A DNA stretch of 64,000 nt. Origin: Pseudomonas sp. ANT_J12 (lineage in GTDB: Bacteria; Pseudomonadota; Gammaproteobacteria; Pseudomonadales; Pseudomonadaceae). This document shows positions 57,973 to 64,000 of the stretch, in pieces (positions within the stretch are counted from its first letter, which is position 1; the number at the start of each line of letters is the position of its first letter). The notes under the pieces were generated by a model that did not search any database, had not been told where the DNA came from, and saw only the letters and a program-made list of their open reading frames with translations. Where the stretch lies: positions 1 through 64,000 of the forward strand of contig NZ_VOBN01000021.1 of the NCBI RefSeq assembly GCF_008370045.1. The letters are read 5' to 3'. The position numbers and the translations under genes were made by a program.

Positions 57973-59382
57973 ATGAAACGCTACGAAAAATTCGCCGATG
58001 ACATCGCTGAACTGATCCGCTCCGGGGTCCTTGGCCCCGGCCAGCGCGTGCCGTCGGTGCGCTACGCCAGCCAGACTTACGGGGTCAGCCCGTCCACGGT
58101 GTTCCAGGCGTATTACCTGCTGGAGCGTCGCGGCCTGATCCGGGCCCGGCCGCGCTCCGGTTACTTCGTCAACACCCACGCCCCGAGCCCGTTTTCGGAG
58201 CCGGTGATCAGCAGCCAGGTCAACGAGTCCACCGAAGTCGACGTCAGCGAACTGGTGTTCTCGGTCCTCGACTCGATCAAGGACCCGACCACCGTCCCGT
58301 TCGGCTCCGCCTTCCCCAGCCCGACCCTGTTCCCGCTGCAACGCCTGTCCCGCTCCCTGGCCAGCGCCGCCCGGGAGATGGACCCGCGCATGGTGGTCAC
58401 CGACATGTCGCCGGGCAACCCGCAGCTGCGCCGGCAAATCGCCCTGCGTTACATGGTCGGCGGGCTGATGCTGCCCATGGAAGAACTGCTGATCACCAAC
58501 GGTGCGCTGGAGGCCTTGAACCTGTGCCTGCAAGCCGTCACCGAACCCGGCGACCTGGTGGCCATCGAAGCCCCGGCGTTCTACGCCAGCCTGCAAGTGC
58601 TGGAACGCCTGAAGCTCAAAGCGGTGGAAATCCCGGTGCACCCGCGCGACGGCATTGACCTGGGCGTGCTCGCGCAAACCCTGGAGCGCCACCCGATCAA
58701 GGCCTGCTGGTGCATGACCAGTTTCCAAAACCCGATGGGCGCGACCATGCCCGAGGCGAAGAAGCAGGAATTGGTGGAATTGTTGCGCAGCCATCAAGTG
58801 CCGCTGATCGAGGACGACGTCTACGCCGAACTCTATTACGGCCAGCAAGCGCCGAAACCGGCCAAGGCCTTTGATACCGAAGGCCTGGTGATGCATTGCG
58901 GTTCGTTCGCCAAGAGCCTGGCCCCCGGCTACCGCATCGGCTGGGTCGCCGCCGGGCGTTACGCGCAAAAAATCGAACGGCTGAAACTCATGACCTCGCT
59001 CTGCGCCTCAATGCCGGCCCAGGCCGCCATCGCCGATTACCTGCAACACGGCGGCTACGACCGTCACCTGCGCAAACTGCGTTACGCTCTGGAAGAACAG
59101 CAAAGCGCCATGCTCGCCGCCATCGCCCGCTACTTCCCGGCGCAGACCCGCGTCAGCCAACCGGCCGGCGGCTACTTTTTGTGGCTGGAACTGCCACCGC
59201 AGATGGATTCGTTGAAGTTGTTCCAGATGGCGCTGGCCCAAGGGATCAGCATCGCGCCGGGGCCGATTTTTTCACCGACCCAGCGCTTCAGGAATTGCAT
59301 TCGCTTGAACTACGGCAGCCCGTGGGATGAGGCGTCGGAGAAAGCGATGGAGACGTTGGGCAGGATTGTCCGGTCGTTCTGA
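57973..59382 (+). CDS. MocR/PdxR-family regulator (GntR HTH fused to aminotransferase fold)
   Basis: A 469-residue fusion. Residues 1-75 are a GntR winged helix (DIAELIRSGVLGPGQRVPSV, then SPSTVFQAYYLLERRGLI). The rest is a fold-type I aminotransferase domain with NGALEALNLCL, QNPMGATMP, EDDVYAELYYG and the PLP lysine in HCGSFAKSLAPGYRIGW. Such proteins sense PLP or an amino compound and regulate rather than catalyse. The target is not evident; ccoG upstream is on the same strand, 178 bp away across a repeat. Confidence 0.93.
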   Translation: MKRYEKFADDIAELIRSGVLGPGQRVPSVRYASQTYGVSPSTVFQAYYLLERRGLIRARPRSGYFVNTHAPSPFSEPVISSQVNESTEVDVSELVFSVLDSIKDPTTVPFGSAFPSPTLFPLQRLSRSLASAAREMDPRMVVTDMSPGNPQLRRQIALRYMVGGLMLPMEELLITNGALEALNLCLQAVTEPGDLVAIEAPAFYASLQVLERLKLKAVEIPVHPRDGIDLGVLAQTLERHPIKACWCMTSFQNPMGATMPEAKKQELVELLRSHQVPLIEDDVYAELYYGQQAPKPAKAFDTEGLVMHCGSFAKSLAPGYRIGWVAAGRYAQKIERLKLMTSLCASMPAQAAIADYLQHGGYDRHLRKLRYALEEQQSAMLAAIARYFPAQTRVSQPAGGYFLWLELPPQMDSLKLFQMALAQGISIAPGPIFSPTQRFRNCIRLNYGSPWDEASEKAMETLGRIVRSF

Positions 59383-59394
59383 CAGTGATCGCGT

Positions 59395-59528
59395 GATCGT
59401 TCCCACGCGCCCCGCCTGATCGTTCCCACGCTCTGCGTGGGAATGCCGCCACGGACGCTCCGCGTTCGGCTCTGGATGTGACGCGGAGCGTCACGGGATG
59501 CATTCCCACGCAGAGCGTGGGAACGATC
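59395..59528. repeat. ~110-bp palindromic intergenic element, copy 4, with extra left arm
   Basis: A truncated left arm (GATCGTTCCCACGCGCCCCG) is followed from about 59418 by a full copy that ends GTGGGAACGATC at 59528. It lies between the convergent MocR and SDR genes. The same kind of extra left arm is seen at 55184. Confidence 0.88.
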
Positions 59529-59540
59529 AGCGGTTAGCGG

Positions 59541-60287
59541 TTAGCGTCCGCCACCCAAATCCACAAACGTCCCGGTCGCATACGAAGCCTTGTCCGACAA
59601 CAACCACACAATCGCCTCGGCCACTTCATCCGGCCGCCCACCCCGGGCCATCGGGATGGCCGACTCCAGCTTGCTGACCCGATCCGGATCGCCGCTCAGC
59701 GCGTGGAAATCAGTGTAGATAAAACCGGGGCGCACGGCGTTGACACGAATCCCCTCGCCCGCCACTTCCTTCGACAGGCCGATGGTGAAGCTGTCCAGCG
59801 CACCTTTTGAGGCGGCGTAATCCACGTACTCGTTGGGCGAGCCCAGGCGCGAAGCGACTGAAGACACATTGACGATGCTGCCACCCTGCCCGCCATGCTT
59901 GGGCGACATGCGCAAGATCGCGTGCTTGGCGCAAAGGATCGGCGCCAGGACGTTGGTCTTGAGGGTTTTGAGAATGCGAAATTCGGACATTTCGTCGATC
60001 CGGGATTTGTGCCCGACGGTGCCGGCGTTGTTCACCAGGGCGGTGACCCGGCCCAACTCGGTGTCGACGCGGTGGAACAGGGCAACCACTTCGTCTTCGA
60101 TGCTGACGTCGGCGCGCACGGTAATGGCCTGGGCGCCGAGGGCGCGGACTTGCTCCAGCACATGTTGGGCAGCCTGTTCATCAGCCTGATAGTTGATACA
60201 GATCCGGTAGCCCTGTTCCGCGGCCAACAGCGCCGTGGCCGCGCCAATCCCGCGGCTGCCGCCGGTGATGACAATGACTTTTTCCAT
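59541..60287 (-). CDS. Short-chain dehydrogenase/reductase
   Basis: A 248-residue classical SDR. The cofactor motif is VIVITGGSRGIGAATALLAA at the N-terminus, followed by LVNNAGTVG, the Ser of VNVSSVASRLG and the YxxxK pair in YVDYAASKGALDSF. It ends with the usual ATGTFVDLGGGR. Acidic residues are absent after the second beta strand, so NADP may be the cofactor. The ATG at 60287 gives the standard N-terminus; the frame runs on to 60365. The substrate is unknown. It is transcribed in the same direction as the downstream c-di-GMP gene, separated by a repeat. Confidence 0.92.
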   Translation of the reverse strand: MEKVIVITGGSRGIGAATALLAAEQGYRICINYQADEQAAQHVLEQVRALGAQAITVRADVSIEDEVVALFHRVDTELGRVTALVNNAGTVGHKSRIDEMSEFRILKTLKTNVLAPILCAKHAILRMSPKHGGQGGSIVNVSSVASRLGSPNEYVDYAASKGALDSFTIGLSKEVAGEGIRVNAVRPGFIYTDFHALSGDPDRVSKLESAIPMARGGRPDEVAEAIVWLLSDKASYATGTFVDLGGGR

Positions 60288-60405
60288 GCTGATGTTCCCC
60301 CGTTTCGAGCTTAAGCAGTCGGGGGCAAGAATAACCGCCATTGGCGGGTTTTGCATGACCTGCATCTATCGGGGTGACGATGCAGATAGGTGGCGAAGTG
60401 CTTTT

Positions 60406-60502
60406 CTGTGGCGAGGGAGCTTGCTCCCGCTGGACTGCGCAGCAGTCCCTGTTTTTGGGGGCCGCTGCGCGGCCCAGCGGGAGCAAGCTCCCTCGCCACA
60501 GG
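60406..60502. repeat. Inverted repeat of the GTGGCGAGGGAGCTTGCTCC type
   Basis: CTGTGGCGAGGGAGCTTGCT and its complement frame a 97-bp unit with an inner GCTGCGCGGC dyad, upstream of the SDR and downstream of the c-di-GMP gene. Confidence 0.88.
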
Positions 60503-60529
60503 TTTCTACCCCACTCCAGGCAGGATCTA

Positions 60530-62611
60530 TCAGCCCGCCGCCAGCTGTTCACCCCGAACAATATCGACCATAAAACGCTCCGCCGGCAGCGGGTGCCCGA
60601 GCAAATAACCCTGCAACGAATCACACCCCAACTTCGTCAGAAAGTCCTGCTGCACACCGGTCTCCACGCCTTCCGCCACGATCCGCAAACCCAGCGCCTG
60701 GCCCAGCGCCACAATCGCCGAAACGATGGCCGCGTCATCGCTGTCATGCTCCAGATCCCGGACAAAGCCGCGGTCAATCTTCAGCTCGTTAGCCGGCAAA
60801 CGCTTGAGGTACATCAAGCTCGAATAACCGGTGCCGAAGTCATCAATGGACAAATCGACGCCCATTTCCGACAGTTCCTGCAACACGGTCATGCTCGCAT
60901 CGGCGTCGCTCATGGCGGTGGTTTCGGTGATTTCCAGGGTCAGGCTGTTGGCCGGCAAATGGTGCGTGGCCAAGGCCTTGGCCACGCTCTGGACCAGGCC
61001 GGCGTGGCAGAACTGCAAGGCCGAGAGATTCACCGCGATGCGCCAGTCGGTGTAGCCGAGCACATACCATTCGCGCATCTGCCGGCAGGCTTCGTTGAGC
61101 ACCCACTCGCCGATAGGAATGATCAGCCCGGTCTTTTCCGCCAGTTCGATGAACTTGTCCGGCAGCAACATGCCCTGGGTCGGGTGCTGCCAGCGCAGCA
61201 AGGCCTCGGCGCCGACCGGACGCCCATTGCTGGCGTCGAACTTGGGTTGGTAATACAGACTGAATTGTTGATGTTCCAACGCGGCGCGCAGGTCTTGCAG
61301 CAGTTGCAGTTGCTTGCGGGCGTTGCTGTTCATCGAGGCGTCGAAGAAGCTGTGACCGTTTTTGCCTGCGCCCTTGGCGTGGTACATCGCGGCGTCGGCG
61401 TTCATCAGCAGTTCCTGGGCGGTCTGGCCATTGCCCGGATACAGCGCGATGCCGACGCTGGCGGAGATCTGCAAGTCATGCTCGGCGACCCGGAACGAGC
61501 GCGCGATCAGGCTGACCTGACGCGCCGCCAGGTTCAGTGCATCGTTGGGCTCGCTCAGGCGCACCAGCAGCACGAATTCGTCGCCGCCGATCCGCGCCAA
61601 CGTGTCCTGGCTGCGCAAATCTTCGCGCAGTCGCAGGCTGACTTCGCGCAGCAACTGATCACCCATGTGGTGGCCGAAGGCATCGTTGACCGGTTTGAAG
61701 CCGTCCAGATCGATGAACATCAGCGCAAAACAACCGCCCTGCTCTTGCACCTTGGACATGGCCAGGTCGATGCGATCCGCCAGCAACGTGCGGTTCGGCA
61801 GGCCGGTCAGGGTGTCGTGCAAGGCCAATTGGGTGAGTTCGCGGTTGGCCTCGGTCAGCGAGCGCGCAAGATCAGCGGTGCGCGCCTCCAGGCGTGCATC
61901 GAGAATCGAGGTCAGCAAGGCAATGCTCAACACCGCGAGGGTGGTGATCAGCACCAGGTTGTCCAGGCCTTTACCGCTCAAGCCATTGAGGGCCGCGCTG
62001 CAGAAACTGCCGTCCGGAAAACGCGCCGCCGCCATGCCGGTGTAGTGCATGCCGACGATGGCGAAGCCCATGATCACCGCGGCACCGCCACGGATCAGGC
62101 CCACGTAAGGCGTGTGCTGGCGCAGGCGGAAGGCAATCCACAACGCTGCGGCGGACGCACCGACGGCAATCAGCAGCGAGGCGCCGAACAGCGTCGGGTC
62201 GTAATCGATGCCCGGCACCATCAGCATGGCGGCCATGCCGGTGTAATGCATGGCGCTGATCCCGGCGCCCATCACCAGCGCGCCGAACGCCAGTTGCCAG
62301 CCCGGCAGCTTCGGCTGGCTGACCAGCCACAGGGCAAATCCGCAAGAGAGGATGGCAATGGCCAGCGAGAGCACGGTCAGGCTGAGGTCATAGCCCAGGT
62401 CGATGGGTAATTTGAACGCGAGCATGCCGATGAAATGCATCGACCACACGCCAATGCCCATGGCCACCGCCCCGCCGGCGGTCCACAGGTGGACGGCGCG
62501 GCCCTTGGTGGTGGCGATCCGGCCGGTCAGGTCAAGGGCGGTGTACGAAGCGAGGATCGCCACGCACAGCGAGATGAAAACCAGCGTAGGGGAATAGGTG
62601 CCGATGAGCAT
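60530..62611 (-). CDS. MHYT-GGDEF-EAL cyclic-di-GMP protein (MucR-like)
   Basis: A 693-residue inner-membrane protein. Seven membrane helices form an MHYT sensor with three motifs: MHFIGM, MHYTGM and MHYTGM, thought to bind a metal and sense oxygen, CO or NO. A GGDEF domain follows (about 280-430; LTGLPNRTLLADRIDLAM, intact RIGGDEF) and then an EAL domain (about 445-690; GAEALLRWQHP, DDFGTGYSSLMYLKRLP, IVAEGVE). Both catalytic motifs look intact, so it may make and break c-di-GMP. P. aeruginosa MucR, which drives alginate synthesis, has the same layout. The ATG at 62611 is used; the frame is open to 62644. Confidence 0.93.
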   Translation of the reverse strand: MLIGTYSPTLVFISLCVAILASYTALDLTGRIATTKGRAVHLWTAGGAVAMGIGVWSMHFIGMLAFKLPIDLGYDLSLTVLSLAIAILSCGFALWLVSQPKLPGWQLAFGALVMGAGISAMHYTGMAAMLMVPGIDYDPTLFGASLLIAVGASAAALWIAFRLRQHTPYVGLIRGGAAVIMGFAIVGMHYTGMAAARFPDGSFCSAALNGLSGKGLDNLVLITTLAVLSIALLTSILDARLEARTADLARSLTEANRELTQLALHDTLTGLPNRTLLADRIDLAMSKVQEQGGCFALMFIDLDGFKPVNDAFGHHMGDQLLREVSLRLREDLRSQDTLARIGGDEFVLLVRLSEPNDALNLAARQVSLIARSFRVAEHDLQISASVGIALYPGNGQTAQELLMNADAAMYHAKGAGKNGHSFFDASMNSNARKQLQLLQDLRAALEHQQFSLYYQPKFDASNGRPVGAEALLRWQHPTQGMLLPDKFIELAEKTGLIIPIGEWVLNEACRQMREWYVLGYTDWRIAVNLSALQFCHAGLVQSVAKALATHHLPANSLTLEITETTAMSDADASMTVLQELSEMGVDLSIDDFGTGYSSLMYLKRLPANELKIDRGFVRDLEHDSDDAAIVSAIVALGQALGLRIVAEGVETGVQQDFLTKLGCDSLQGYLLGHPLPAERFMVDIVRGEQLAAG

Positions 62612-62799
62612 GGGATTTCTCGTGACTGCCCCTGCGTACTGCATCCATTCTCGGGGGGCAAAGTCGGCGATTGTACTGAATGCGCGGAAGAACGCACTGA
62701 CAAAATTATCAAATGGCCATCAAGCCGATGAAACGCTTGTTTGACAGCAAAAATCGGAGTTTCAACGCGATCATTGTGGCGATCTGAAGGTCCGCGTTT

Positions 62800-62910
62800 G
62801 ATCGTTCCCACGCTCTGCGTGGGAATGCCGCCACGGACGCTCCGCGTTCGGCTCTGGATGTGACGCAGAGCGTCACGTGATGCATTCCCACGCAGAGCGT
62901 GGGAACGATC
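62800..62910. repeat. ~110-bp palindromic intergenic element, copy 5
   Basis: Full outer arms GATCGTTCCCACGCTCTGCG and its complement, with inner GGACGCTCCGCG and GACGCAGAGCGTC. It lies between the efflux gene and the c-di-GMP gene. The rest of 62656-62920 shows no gene. Confidence 0.9.
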
Positions 62911-62920
62911 AGCATGCAGG

Positions 62921-64000
62921 TTATTCCTTGTCACTCACCTGCAACTCCCCATCCCACCCACCGCCCAACGCCGCAATCAACTGCACGCTGGCAATCAACC
63001 GGCTCTGCAACACGTTCAACACGCTTTGTTCGTTGTTCAACGCCGTGGCTTGCACCACTACCACGTCCAGATAGGCAATCAAACCGGCCTTGTACTGGTT
63101 TTCGGTCAGGCGCAGGGAGTCGCGCGCCGCGTCCAGTGCTTCCTGACGCACCGCCGCTTCGTCTTCGAACACCTTGAGTTGCACCAGGTAGTTTTCCACT
63201 TCGCGGAAGCCATCGAGCACGGTCTGGCGGTACTTGGCCACGGTTTCGTCGTAGACCGCTTCGTTGCGGTCGACTTCCGCCGAGCGCGCGCCACCGTCGA
63301 ACAACGGCAAGTCCAGTTTTGGCCCCACCGACCAGAAGCGGTTCGGCAAGCTGATCAGGTTGCTCGACGTACTGCTGCTGTAACCGCCACTGAGGCTCAG
63401 GGTCAGGTCCGGGTAGTACGCGGCTTTCGCCACGCCAATTTCGGCGTTGGCGGCAATCACCGAGCGTTCGGCGGAGGCAATGTCCGGCCGGCGTTCAAGC
63501 AATTGCGACGGCAGGCTCAGGGGGATTTGCGGCAGTTTCGGAATGTCCTGGGTTTCCGCCAGGTTGAACTGCGCCGGTGGCAGGCCGATCAGCACCGCGA
63601 TGGCGTTTTCGAACTGCGCCCGTTGCCAGATCAGATCCACCAGATCGGCCTGGGTGCTTTTGAGCTGCGTCTGGGCCTGGGCCACCGCATCGCGCCCGGA
63701 GACACCGGCGCGGTACTGGTTCTGGGTCATTTGCAGCGAGCGTTGATAGGCCGCGACCGTCGATTCGAGCAAACGCTTCTGCTGGTCGATGACCCGCAAC
63801 TGCAAATAGTTCTGCACCATTTCCGACTGCTGGCTCAGGCGCATGGCCGCCAGATCGGCGAAGCTCGCCTGGGCGCTGGCCGTGTCGGCTTCCAGCCCGC
63901 GGCGCAACTTGCCCCAGATATCCGCTTCCCAACTGACGCCCAATTCGGTGGTGTAGGTATTGCGAATCCCGCTGGCGGAACTGCTCAGGCTGGAACTGCT
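62921..64000 (-). CDS. Outer-membrane efflux protein (OprM/NodT family), 5' end cut by window
   Basis: At least 360 residues of an RND-type outer-membrane factor (TolC superfamily). Marks are LGVSWEADIWGKLRRGLEAD, long alpha-helical coiled-coil stretches (QQKRLLESTVAAYQRSLQMT), LLERRPDIASAERSVIAANA, EIGVAKAAYYPDLTLSLSGG and FRQ/REVENYLV near the C-terminus. It would form the outer-membrane channel of a tripartite pump. The open frame continues past 64000, so the lipoprotein signal and the pump and adaptor genes lie outside. Inner gene order usually places adaptor and pump upstream. Confidence 0.92.
   Translation of the reverse strand, partial: SSSSLSSSASGIRNTYTTELGVSWEADIWGKLRRGLEADTASAQASFADLAAMRLSQQSEMVQNYLQLRVIDQQKRLLESTVAAYQRSLQMTQNQYRAGVSGRDAVAQAQTQLKSTQADLVDLIWQRAQFENAIAVLIGLPPAQFNLAETQDIPKLPQIPLSLPSQLLERRPDIASAERSVIAANAEIGVAKAAYYPDLTLSLSGGYSSSTSSNLISLPNRFWSVGPKLDLPLFDGGARSAEVDRNEAVYDETVAKYRQTVLDGFREVENYLVQLKVFEDEAAVRQEALDAARDSLRLTENQYKAGLIAYLDVVVVQATALNNEQSVLNVLQSRLIASVQLIAALGGGWDGELQVSDKE

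Overview
The window is a high-GC chromosomal segment that looks like the Pseudomonas fluorescens group. The support is a pyoverdine-maturation acylase of the PvdQ type under a perfect iron-starvation (PvdS) box, a DpkA-type imino-acid reductase, a MucR-like MHYT-GGDEF-EAL protein, the split Pseudomonas trehalose/alpha-glucan locus, DUF3203 and DUF3077 proteins, and many pseudomonad REP/BIME repeats. No rRNA, tRNA, transposase, prophage or CRISPR array was seen. The right edge cuts an outer-membrane efflux gene.

Layout. 0-9.4 kb: nitrilase with divergent LysR regulator, small stress-type genes, dpkA, a PepSY protein, an orphan FecR, pvdQ and a small winged-helix protein. 9.6-16.7 kb: a compact biosynthetic-looking operon of MFS exporter, LuxE-like acyl-protein synthetase, a LuxC-like reductase fused to an adenylate-forming domain, a second PaaK-like ligase and a GNAT protein. 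It has no luciferase and no carrier protein and is the best candidate for an undescribed system. 16.7-26 kb: LysR/aldo-keto reductase pair, a hypothetical protein, a chemoreceptor with a perfect FliA promoter, a structured leader before a DUF3077 gene pair, a DUF411 protein, a YqaA-like membrane protein, a secreted alpha/beta hydrolase and a D-2-hydroxyacid dehydrogenase.

26.5-54.8 kb: the trehalose/alpha-glucan locus in two blocks. The rightward block is glgA-treZ-malQ-treY-DUF2934-glgX. It runs without a break into an acyl-CoA dehydrogenase-like, PIG-L deacetylase, NodS-like methyltransferase and GT2 cassette, followed by a second PIG-L paralogue that has lost its catalytic Asp. An endo/exonuclease/phosphatase protein and two autotransporter-barrel genes come next. 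The leftward block is glgE-treS/maltokinase-glgB. Together these enzymes would interconvert trehalose, maltose, maltose-1-phosphate and branched alpha-glucan: TreS-Pep2, GlgE and GlgB build polymer, and GlgX, MalQ, TreY and TreZ return it to trehalose. No glgC or otsAB lies in the window.

55-64 kb: a proline-rich peptide, an MgtC-family protein, a DUF3203 protein, an orphan ccoG beside a MocR regulator, an SDR, the c-di-GMP protein and the truncated efflux gene. Five copies of a ~110-bp palindromic intergenic element are confined to 46.9-62.9 kb.
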